Origin: Anaerolineales bacterium
GTDB taxonomy: Bacteria; Chloroflexota; Anaerolineae; Anaerolineales; Villigracilaceae
Direction: 5' to 3'
NCBI GenBank assembly: GCA_025966435.1
Contig: JAICRQ010000241.1
Location: 1 to 5,858, forward strand
Length of the DNA: 5,858 bases
Shown here: piece after piece, positions 1 to 5,466 of the stretch
Numbering within the stretch: position 1 is the first letter of the stretch
Layout: the number at the start of each line of letters is the position of its first letter
Program-made: the position numbers and the translations under genes
Notes under the pieces: model-generated
The model's input: only the letters and a program-made list of their open reading frames with translations
Databases searched by the model: none
Told to the model about the DNA's origin: nothing

Positions 1-1029
1 CCATACAGCTTCCTCAGAGATCATGTTCAGCATCGGTACATCCAGGTTTCCGCCAGCGTTCAAGTGATAACGCTTATTAACCTCCAGCGCGGCGGGCGAA
101 AGCACCTTGCCCGTGGCATACGCAGGACAAACCTCCTGGCAACGGAAGCATTGAATGCAGGCGTAGGCATCCATGATCTGTTCCCAACCCAAATCTTTCA
201 TGGTCGCCGCGCCGAACTGTTCGATCGATTGGTCATCGAGATCGATATAATTCAATTCGCCAATGGACCGCCGCTCCGGTTTCAAAGCAAAGTTGATGGG
301 CGCCAGGAAGAGATGCAGATGCTTGGAATACGGGAAGTATGGCAGGAATGCCACCACCGCGCCAATGGACAGCCAGAAGGCTGCATGTTCCCCGATCGAG
401 AGCAGGTTGGAGTTCCAGCCAGACCAGGCGCGTGCGGCGGCGGAAATAAAAGGCTGCCAGGAATCCATCTCGCCACGCTGAGCTAAGTAAAAAGACTCTT
501 CCAGCAACCGCATCAGATTATGTGTAAAGAAGGTTGCGGTGACAATCGCCGAGTCGCGCGCGATGCCTGTCCGCGCTTTGAGATCCAGGTGTGTTGATTC
601 ACGGGTGGATAGATTCGGAGGGCGAAGCACATAGCGGCGAAAGGCGAGCGATGCCATCCCAATTAATATAGCCAGGCCAAAGAAATCTGCCAGAAGCCTG
701 TAGACATCCCCAAAGACGCCAAGGTTGTGAAGAAGCTTAAACCCCGTATACGCGTAAATGACATCGGTCAGGTTGATGAGCAAAAAAACAATTAATCCCC
801 AGCCGATGAACGCGTGCAAAAGGCTGACCGCAGGACGGAATCGAAAGACCGGCTGGAAGGTGATGGTCTTGACAACGACCTCTCCCAAACGCTTCCAGAG
901 CAGAGACCAATCCGGCTTGCCCTGCCCGCTTGAAATATGACCGATGATGCGCATCACACCCCGGTATGTGTAATAAAGGGAAACGAAGACAAACAAAGTA
1001 AAGAGGATTTTCTCTACTAGGGTAAGCAC
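1..1029 (-). CDS. Membrane-bound [4Fe-4S] oxidoreductase, NarI-like N-terminus with HdrD/CCG-type Fe-S module (partial, C-terminus off left edge)
   Basis: The frame stays open for 343 codons from a GTG at 1029 to the window edge, so only the N-terminal half is present. Residues 4-22, 68-92, 112-130 and 212-232 are hydrophobic and look like membrane helices, as in the NarI/HdrE-type cytochrome b domain. His72, His101, His215, His237 and His239 are candidate haem ligands or quinone-site residues, but this is inference. A soluble part follows with a ferredoxin-type cluster, Cys291, Cys294, Cys297 and Cys301-Pro (CxxCxxCxxxCP). In this family a second CxxC-type cluster and two CCG domains normally follow; the frame is cut at residue 343, about where the second cluster would begin. 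The likely role is membrane electron transfer between a quinone or haem b and a cytoplasmic partner; the substrate is unknown. The GTG start is preceded by GGAGG at 1034-1038 with a 4-nt spacer. The gene lies downstream of a terminator, so it is probably a separate transcription unit. Confidence 0.85.
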   Translation of the reverse strand, partial: MLTLVEKILFTLFVFVSLYYTYRGVMRIIGHISSGQGKPDWSLLWKRLGEVVVKTITFQPVFRFRPAVSLLHAFIGWGLIVFLLINLTDVIYAYTGFKLLHNLGVFGDVYRLLADFFGLAILIGMASLAFRRYVLRPPNLSTRESTHLDLKARTGIARDSAIVTATFFTHNLMRLLEESFYLAQRGEMDSWQPFISAAARAWSGWNSNLLSIGEHAAFWLSIGAVVAFLPYFPYSKHLHLFLAPINFALKPERRSIGELNYIDLDDQSIEQFGAATMKDLGWEQIMDAYACIQCFRCQEVCPAYATGKVLSPAALEVNKRYHLNAGGNLDVPMLNMISEEAVW

Positions 1030-1033
1030 AGTT

Positions 1034-1038
1034 CCTCC
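1034..1038 (-). promoter_or_regulatory. Shine-Dalgarno deciding the GTG start at 1029
   Basis: The minus strand reads GGAGG followed by AACT and then GTG. A TTG codon at 1044 is also in frame, but the Shine-Dalgarno lies downstream of it, so GTG at 1029 is preferred. The 4-nt spacer is a little short. Confidence 0.6.
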
Positions 1039-1081
1039 AAGAATCAATATGTCACACCTGCACTTGCATGCCGGTGTACGT

Positions 1082-1183
1082 GTTGCGAGCGTATGCCGCG
1101 AAGCAATCCCCTGTTAACCGGTGGTAAATTTCTTTGCTTATAGTGGAGATTGCTTCGTCGCGAAGAACGCTCCTCGCAACGAC
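1082..1183. repeat. Inverted pair of dispersed palindromic (REP/MITE-like) repeat copies
   Basis: Two related copies face each other around a 33-bp spacer. The left copy at 1082-1111 starts GTTGCGAG and ends CGAAGCAATCCCC. The right copy at 1145-1183, read on the minus strand, starts GTCGTTGCGAGGAGCG and ends CGAAGCAATCTCC. They share the GTTGCGAG and CGAAGCAATC ends and differ in the middle, where the left copy is a few bases shorter. Each copy is itself imperfectly palindromic (TTGC at one end, GCAA at the other). From recall the right copy resembles GTCATTGCGAGGAGCGAAGC-type repeats dispersed in many bacterial genomes; no search was run. The pair lies between the terminator and the Fe-S gene, so its RNA would fold in that gene's leader if transcription starts upstream of it. 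Confidence 0.75.
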
Positions 1184-1204
1184 ATCGTTTCAATAGTTTA
1201 GCAC

Positions 1205-1236
1205 AGAAAACAAAAGCGGAGGTTTGTGACCTCCGC
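1205..1236 (-). terminator. Rho-independent terminator after the SLT-domain gene
   Basis: On the minus strand a perfect 8-bp stem, GCGGAGGT with ACCTCCGC (1216-1223 and 1229-1236), encloses a 5-nt loop and is followed by TTTTGTTTT. It begins 28 nt after the TAA of the SLT-domain gene and points the same way, so it closes that transcription unit before the Fe-S gene. Confidence 0.85.
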
Positions 1237-1264
1237 CGCTTCATGATGAGCGATTGCCTGAATC

Positions 1265-2920
1265 TTATGGCTGCGTTCTGCTGATCTCTTCCACATAATT
1301 GATGGCGCTCTGACATGCTGGTTCAAGATTCGAGGACACATTCTCCCATGTCAATTCCTGGTCGACTTCCAGGTCTTCGCCAATGGTTGCGTCCAGCGCG
1401 TTGCCCAGGCAGCCGGGGCCAGCGTTGTAATTGACCAGCGTAAACTTCCAGAGGTCTTCATAGGATGCTGCCTCACCAGCAGTTCCGCCCGTGACGTTCT
1501 CCACCAGTTGACCGGCTTGTTCGCAGTTGGCAAGCATTGTGTGAGCAAATACACCAATGCTGAAGTTGGCGCGGTCCAGGTCGATTCCCAGCGGGCAGGT
1601 TTCGCATGTGGCATTGATAGAATCGATCAACGCCAGCCGTACATATTTCTGCTGTTCATCACTCAGGTGTAGATAGCCTTTACTGCATTCCGCGGAGTCC
1701 ATAACGAGTGGGCAAAACTGGTGAAAGAACGGGGGATTCCATAACAGTGCCGTGTCTGCGCCCTTTACAGTCAGTTGTCCCAGCCCAATATCCTCGATAT
1801 TGCTTACCCCAGGCCAAAACTGGCTTTCGATGGCGAATAGATTCTTGAGCAAATGTGCCGGGACGCTTGTATCCTGCGCAACACTGAGTATGATCCCATC
1901 GAACTGATTTTGCCAAGCAGTCACTGCACCGCGCGCTGCCTCCATCCCACAAGCGGACGCGCCGCCATCCGGCAGCAAACCGCCATCCGGGCACGCTCTC
2001 ACATCCACAGCGCCAGCCCGAATCAACTGAGCCGCCAGATAATTGTAAGGAATATCCGTTCCCAACTCTTCACTCTGTGGAGGAGTGCTTAACCATTCCG
2101 GCGGACCACCTACGGGAGGTAACGCGCCCCAGGCTTCTACGCAGCTGGCAACAGGGACGCCCATCCACTGACTGCTCAAGACATCCACATACCAGAATAA
2201 ACGATCCGGGTCCCCGGCATCTGTGATCGCCACGCGTATCAGCGCATCAAATACCACGCTGCTATCCCCGTAACTTGAGTTTGCCCAGAACTGGATCACA
2301 AACCCATTCTCATCGGTGACAGGTAATTGCAGGCGGCAGACGGCGTCACAGATGAAAGGCTGTCCTTCGTACAATCCTTCGATACTGACGATTTCGTAAT
2401 CGGGCAGGGGTTCAATCCCGGTTAACACCAAAATCGGGTCTGAGTCGCAAATACTTGTCGAGGAGGTATATACCGGGTCGCAATTTTCCAGCGTGACCTG
2501 CACTGTAGGGGGAGGCAGGATGGAGGAAACCTCTTTTTGCGCAGGCTTGGTATCCACCAGATGGAGATAAAGCCCCTGGCATAAATCAACATCGAATTCC
2601 ACGCAGGGTTTTTGCTCGATCCATTGTTCGTAAAGCTCTTCGCCACAATCTACAAAAATATCCCCTGGTGTTGGCAGCCCCTCATGGTCGGTGACAATCT
2701 TGCACTCGATATCGTCTTCCCCCAGGTAGAACATCCACCAAAAGTATTTGGTGTAATCGACAACTGTGACTGAATACCGGTCAGGACCCGGTGGGGTGGG
2801 TCCCTGCGCAGCGGCTTCTTCGGGAGTAGCCGCGTATACACTTACCGCAAAGGCCAGGGCGAGGCTCAACGTTAATAACCGTTTCCGCCACCGAAACTGA
2901 GTCTCGTGGTCCAATCGCAT
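1265..2920 (-). CDS. Secreted cysteine-rich protein with C-terminal lytic transglycosylase (SLT) domain
   Basis: Residue numbers here count from the ATG at 2920 (551 aa). A longer reading from GTG at 2935 adds five residues. The N-terminus is a signal peptide: an Arg/Lys-rich n-region, a hydrophobic core at about 15-28 and a likely signal peptidase I site after Val-Tyr-Ala at about residue 30. There is no lipobox cysteine. Residues 45-270 show no recognised family; they look beta-rich and extracytoplasmic. The C-terminal part from about 335 to 510 is SLT-like: Glu365 in the AIES motif is the expected catalytic acid, GLGQL follows at 379-383, and NYNAGPG at 497-503 is the usual third motif. 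Such enzymes cleave the MurNAc-GlcNAc bond of peptidoglycan, forming the 1,6-anhydro product. The mature part carries 18 cysteines, an even number that suggests disulfides formed outside the cytoplasm. The gene follows the ccmD-like gene by 45 bp and ends before a clear terminator. The SLT call is good; the physiological role is unknown. Confidence 0.85.
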   Translation of the reverse strand: MRLDHETQFRWRKRLLTLSLALAFAVSVYAATPEEAAAQGPTPPGPDRYSVTVVDYTKYFWWMFYLGEDDIECKIVTDHEGLPTPGDIFVDCGEELYEQWIEQKPCVEFDVDLCQGLYLHLVDTKPAQKEVSSILPPPTVQVTLENCDPVYTSSTSICDSDPILVLTGIEPLPDYEIVSIEGLYEGQPFICDAVCRLQLPVTDENGFVIQFWANSSYGDSSVVFDALIRVAITDAGDPDRLFWYVDVLSSQWMGVPVASCVEAWGALPPVGGPPEWLSTPPQSEELGTDIPYNYLAAQLIRAGAVDVRACPDGGLLPDGGASACGMEAARGAVTAWQNQFDGIILSVAQDTSVPAHLLKNLFAIESQFWPGVSNIEDIGLGQLTVKGADTALLWNPPFFHQFCPLVMDSAECSKGYLHLSDEQQKYVRLALIDSINATCETCPLGIDLDRANFSIGVFAHTMLANCEQAGQLVENVTGGTAGEAASYEDLWKFTLVNYNAGPGCLGNALDATIGEDLEVDQELTWENVSSNLEPACQSAINYVEEISRTQP

Positions 2921-2922
2921 AA

Positions 2923-2958
2923 AAAGAGAGTCCACCTCAATTATAGCGGACTCTCTTT
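2923..2958 (-). promoter_or_regulatory. 11-bp hairpin with T-run overlapping the SLT gene's ribosome-binding region (terminator-like/attenuator-like)
   Basis: On the minus strand AAAGAGAGTCC (2948-2958) pairs perfectly with GGACTCTCTTT (2923-2933) around a 14-nt loop, and the 3' arm runs into TTTTTATG, the probable start codon at 2920. The loop holds both TATAAT (2940-2945) and GAGGT (2934-2938), the only candidate Shine-Dalgarno. It therefore looks like an intrinsic terminator for the ccm operon placed on top of the next gene's translation start. Readthrough, or opening of the hairpin, would be needed for expression of the SLT gene. The stem and T-run are directly visible; the regulatory role is inference. 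Confidence 0.65.
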
Positions 2959-2965
2959 CAACAGG

Positions 2966-3229
2966 CTATTTTTTCCGTGACCTTTTGGTTACAGGTTTTC
3001 CAGACCGGTGATTCTCGGATCGTGCTGGTTTCTTCCTAGGCTCGCTTTTGGCAGCTATCTGGATGGGCGGTGCCGTTTCCTCCATTTCCTCTAACAGGTT
3101 CATGTCCTGACGGAGATTACGGGTGCGAAAATAAATACTTGCCACGTACAGCGCCATTACAATAAAGGCGACGGTGTAACCGGCGATCATATAACCTGAA
3201 GTGTCTGGGGTGGATTCCTGAAAAAACAT
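2966..3229 (-). CDS. ccmD: CcmD-like small membrane protein of haem export, with basic C-terminal extension
   Basis: CcmD is a small single-helix protein that joins CcmABC and helps release haem-loaded CcmE. This 87-residue product has a short acidic N-terminus, one membrane helix at about residues 13-34, then a basic RTRNLRQD segment at 35-42 and an acidic LLEEMEE patch at 45-51. That helix-basic-acidic pattern is the usual CcmD layout. Family members are usually about 40-70 residues; here a Lys/Arg/Pro-rich tail from about 60 to 87 makes it longer. The ATG is preceded by GGAG and AAGG at 3232-3239. It starts 11 bp after the ccmC stop, which is the usual place for ccmD. Assignment rests on position and layout, as the sequence is too short for strong motifs. 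Confidence 0.75.
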   Translation of the reverse strand: MFFQESTPDTSGYMIAGYTVAFIVMALYVASIYFRTRNLRQDMNLLEEMEETAPPIQIAAKSEPRKKPARSENHRSGKPVTKRSRKK

Positions 3230-3240
3230 GTCCTTCTCCG

Positions 3241-3936
3241 TTACATACTGATTTTTAGCTTGAGCTGCTCGACCTTTTCCTGCAGATCACCCAGGCGAAT
3301 CCGGTTCCAGAACAGATCGATAAAGATGATGCTGAAGGCGAACAGTGCGAAGAAAAAGGCACTGAGCATATCCGGAGTCATACTGAATCCCCCATCTGCT
3401 TCCGGGTTGGTGCCACCGATCACCACCGGGTGGATGGTCCGAAACAAGCGGATGGCGAAAAACGTAATGGGCGCGCTCAGCGCTCCCACAAGCGCATACA
3501 CCGCGCCGAACCGGGCGCGGCGGTCGGGGTCATCGATGCCCTGACGGAGCATGAAGTAGGCGGCATAGATCAGCTCTGTGATCGCGGCAGTCGTGAGACG
3601 CGGGTCCCACGTCCACCATGTATTCCAGGCGGGGCGTGCCCAGATGGAGCCGAGCACGATGGTGATTAGGAAAAACACCAGGCTGACTTCGATCGCGGCG
3701 ACCTGGAACTTATCCCATTTGAGATTCTTGGTGATCAAATAGATCACGCTGAACACTCCTCCGAGGATGAACCCCAGCAGCGCCGTCCAGGCAGTGCCGA
3801 CGTGGAAGTAAAACACTTTTTGGACTTCGCCCATCACACGTTCCAAGGGAGCGTTCAGTGCCATATACGTCGCAACGGCGAGCACAACGACGGCGGCGAT
3901 ATCGAGAATTCTTAATGCTAAAGGTTTCGGTTGCAT
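3241..3936 (-). CDS. ccmC: CcmC, haem-handling membrane protein of cytochrome c maturation
   Basis: CcmC belongs to the CcmC/CcmF/CcsA haem-handling family. It holds haem on the outer face of the cytoplasmic membrane and passes it to CcmE. The 231-residue product has about six membrane helices. The tryptophan-rich signature lies at 104-113 (WNTWWTWDPR), the WWD haem-binding segment. His45 in FYFHVGTAW and His169 in RTIHPVVIGG sit in the two flanking loops where the axial haem ligands of CcmC are found. Length and motif order match the family. The start is well supported: AAGGAG at 3942-3947 lies 5 nt before the ATG. It is 88 bp after ccmB and 11 bp before the ccmD-like gene, so the ABC module and its haem handler are together. 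Confidence 0.95.
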   Translation of the reverse strand: MQPKPLALRILDIAAVVVLAVATYMALNAPLERVMGEVQKVFYFHVGTAWTALLGFILGGVFSVIYLITKNLKWDKFQVAAIEVSLVFFLITIVLGSIWARPAWNTWWTWDPRLTTAAITELIYAAYFMLRQGIDDPDRRARFGAVYALVGALSAPITFFAIRLFRTIHPVVIGGTNPEADGGFSMTPDMLSAFFFALFAFSIIFIDLFWNRIRLGDLQEKVEQLKLKISM

Positions 3937-3941
3937 AGATG

Positions 3942-3947
3942 CTCCTT
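3942..3947 (-). promoter_or_regulatory. Shine-Dalgarno of ccmC
   Basis: AAGGAG on the minus strand with a 5-nt spacer to the ATG at 3936. It is the strongest ribosome-binding site in the ccm cluster, which suggests that ccmC is translated independently rather than by coupling to ccmB. Confidence 0.7.
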
Positions 3948-3952
3948 CAAGT

Positions 3953-4021
3953 CAGAGATTAGAGACTAGAGATTCGTGAGCTGGTGTGAGCTGCAGCTGT
4001 GCTCTGATTATCTGATCTCTG
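3953..4021 (-). repeat. Imperfect long stem-loop filling the ccmB-ccmC gap
   Basis: Read on the minus strand, the arm at 4002-4021 begins CAGAGAT and the arm at 3953-3971 ends ATCTCTG; the 7 outer bases pair perfectly and the rest pair with a few mismatches over about 19 bp. The inner part contains a perfect 10-bp palindrome, AGCTGCAGCT, at 3989-3998. The stem starts 3 nt after the ccmB stop codon and ends 5 nt before the ccmC Shine-Dalgarno. No T-run follows, so it is unlikely to be an intrinsic terminator. It could protect mRNA ends or set unequal expression of ccmAB and ccmCD. Confidence 0.55.
3954..3974. repeat. Three tandem heptamers (AGAGATT/AGAGACT/AGAGATT)
   Basis: Plus-strand units are AGAGATT at 3954-3960, AGAGACT at 3961-3967 and AGAGATT at 3968-3974, differing at one base. 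They form most of one arm of the stem-loop in the ccmB-ccmC gap. Confidence 0.7.
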
Positions 4022-4024
4022 TAT

Positions 4025-4747
4025 TTATTCTTCCACTACATTCTCAAACACCATAAATGCTACAGCGATAAAAATCACATCATAGGCGATCAGCAGGTTA
4101 AGCGGCAGAAGGATCTCTTCCCAATCTGCACCGCCGAGCACCCCACTGCTCGCCTTGACGGCTGCTAACAAAACAGGGATCACCACCGGGAACAACAAAA
4201 TGGGAAGGAGGATGTCACGCGTTCGTGTCTGCACCGACATAGTTGCAAGCAGAGTGCCAACTCCCGCGTAGCCAATGGAGCCTAACAGGATCACAAGCAA
4301 TAGACCGGGTTGAAAGAGATTGACAGAATACAAAAGGCTGTAAATGGGAAGGACGATCAATTCCACGATCAGCATGAACGCCAGGTTGCTGATGACTTTT
4401 CCAAAATAGATGGCGGAACGATCTACGGGCGCGAGCAGAAGACCATCCAGACAGCCGCGATCCTTTTCGATTGCCATCGAGCGGTTGAGTCCCAGGGTCC
4501 CTGCGAACGCGAAGGTGGACCAGAGCACGCCTGCGGTGACCGATTGGCGTGTTTTGAGATCTAATTCCAGAGCAAAGTTGAAGATGAGGATGATCAACAG
4601 GGAAAAGACAAGCATCGCTGAAAAGAGTTCGCGTGAACGGAATTCAGCCCGGACGTCCTTCCAGACGACCGCGGCAACCGCTTTGAGAAAACTACCTCTC
4701 GACGTTGTGCGGTCAGCCACAGATCGGATTTCTGTTGCTTTGTCCAC
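4025..4747 (-). CDS. ccmB: CcmB, permease subunit of the CcmABC haem-handling ABC complex
   Basis: CcmB is the membrane partner of CcmA. The product from GTG at 4747 has 240 residues, close to the usual 220 or so. After a hydrophilic N-terminus with a KDVRAEFRSRE segment at 30-40, hydrophobic helices lie at about 42-60, 72-86, 118-141, 146-168, 178-198 and 214-236. The family-typical cytoplasmic loop EKDRGCLDGLLLAPVDRS is at 94-111 and the PILLFPVVIPVLLAA helix at 182-196. The frame is open further upstream to an ATG at 4888, but that region is the ccmA coding sequence in another frame and its translation is Arg-rich and unlike CcmB. GTG at 4747 lies 4 nt after the ccmA stop, which suggests translational coupling; no strong Shine-Dalgarno is seen. 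A GTG at 4720 is an alternative start. Confidence 0.9.
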   Translation of the reverse strand: MDKATEIRSVADRTTSRGSFLKAVAAVVWKDVRAEFRSRELFSAMLVFSLLIILIFNFALELDLKTRQSVTAGVLWSTFAFAGTLGLNRSMAIEKDRGCLDGLLLAPVDRSAIYFGKVISNLAFMLIVELIVLPIYSLLYSVNLFQPGLLLVILLGSIGYAGVGTLLATMSVQTRTRDILLPILLFPVVIPVLLAAVKASSGVLGGADWEEILLPLNLLIAYDVIFIAVAFMVFENVVEE

Positions 4748-4751
4748 TCGG

Positions 4752-5450
4752 TTAACCCGCCAGTGCCTGCTTATAGAACGCCAGCAGATTGGTTCTCTTA
4801 AGTTCCTTGCGAGATGCCGAAGCAGAAATGACGCCGCGTGAGAGGACATCAAATCTCGTCGCCAGGTCTTCCGCGCGCGCAAGGTCATGGGAGGTCATCA
4901 CCACAGTCCTGCCCTGGGCAGCCACAGCTTTGAGTACATCGTCGAGCATGGCGGATGCATCCTGGTCCAGGCCTGTATACGGCTCATCGAAGAGGATCAC
5001 GTCGGGGTCGTGGAGAACGGCGCGCCCGATCGCAAGTCTCTGCTGCATCCCCCGGGAGAATGTCCGGACTAAATCACGCCGTCTGGCTACGAGCCCTACC
5101 ATTTCCAGGACTTCAGTAATTCGTAATTCGTAATTGGGGAGGTTATACATCCGCGCGTAGAACTGCAGATTTTCCTCCGCTGTCAAGTCTCCATACAGTA
5201 AAGGTAAATGGGAAACAACCCCCAGACGTGCGCGCACTTGCGCAGCCTCATGCGGAAGCTTATAGCCAGCGATATTCACTTCCCCCAGCGAAGGCCGCGA
5301 CAACGAGGCAAGGATGCGCAAAAAGGTTGTCTTTCCCGCACCGTTGGGACCCAGCAGCGCAACAAACTCACCCGGCTGGACGTCAAAGTCCACGCCGCGC
5401 AGGACAGTCTTCAACCCGAATCGCTTGACAAGCTTTTTGACGGCGATCAT
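4752..5450 (-). CDS. ccmA: CcmA, ATPase subunit of the CcmABC haem-handling ABC complex
   Basis: ATP hydrolysis by CcmA drives release of haem-loaded CcmE from CcmC and CcmD. The 232-residue product is a single ABC domain of normal length. Walker A is GPNGAGKTT at 34-42, the signature is FSRGMQQRL at 131-139 (the CcmA form of LSGGQ), Walker B is VILFDEP at 151-157, the D-loop is GLDQD at 160-164 and the switch histidine is His188 in TSHD. The Q-loop region reads SHLPLLY at 80-86, with Leu82 where CcmA proteins usually have Gln (HQP). Residues 106-112 are encoded by a tandem heptamer repeat. The ATG at 5450 lacks a clear Shine-Dalgarno. It follows the upstream gene by 16 bp, so translation may depend on ribosomes from that gene. 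The stop is 4 nt before the ccmB start. Confidence 0.95.
   Translation of the reverse strand: MIAVKKLVKRFGLKTVLRGVDFDVQPGEFVALLGPNGAGKTTFLRILASLSRPSLGEVNIAGYKLPHEAAQVRARLGVVSHLPLLYGDLTAEENLQFYARMYNLPNYELRITEVLEMVGLVARRRDLVRTFSRGMQQRLAIGRAVLHDPDVILFDEPYTGLDQDASAMLDDVLKAVAAQGRTVVMTSHDLARAEDLATRFDVLSRGVISASASRKELKRTNLLAFYKQALAG
5116..5136. repeat. Tandem heptamer repeat inside ccmA
   Basis: Plus-strand units are GTAATTC at 5116-5122, GTAATTC at 5123-5129 and GTAATTG at 5130-5136. Twenty-one bases keep the frame; on the coding strand they give Asn-Tyr-Glu-Leu-Arg-Ile-Thr (residues 106-112), in the helical subdomain of the ATPase. Confidence 0.8.
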
Positions 5451-5466
5451 AGTTTCATCTGTGGAT

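Noticed and set aside
64..486. Plus-strand open frame of 140 codons
   Set aside because: It is antisense to the Fe-S protein, whose minus-strand reading contains the cysteine cluster and membrane helices; the plus-strand translation matches nothing recognisable.
1044..1316. Minus-strand open frame of 90 codons across the intergenic gap
   Set aside because: It runs through the terminator, both repeat copies and the 3' end of the SLT gene. Its translation (CEERSSRRSNL-type) is the typical read-through of the dispersed palindromic repeat, not a protein family.
2921..2935. GTG at 2935 as start of the SLT gene
   Set aside because: It is open and possible, but no Shine-Dalgarno lies before it; GAGGT at 2934-2938 overlaps it and instead suits the ATG at 2920, although with a long spacer. 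The difference is only five residues.
2940..2945. TATAAT as a -10 promoter box for the SLT gene
   Set aside because: The hexamer is perfect, but no acceptable -35 lies about 17 bp upstream (the TTGAAA is only 10 bp away), and the start of transcription would fall just before the ATG, leaving out the ribosome-binding site.
4410..4841. Plus-strand open frame of 143 codons
   Set aside because: It is antisense to ccmB and the end of ccmA, with Arg/Ser-rich composition typical of a shadow frame.
4748..4888. N-terminal extension of CcmB to an ATG at 4888
   Set aside because: It overlaps the 3' end of ccmA in another frame, has Arg-rich composition unlike CcmB and would give a protein about 50 residues too long.
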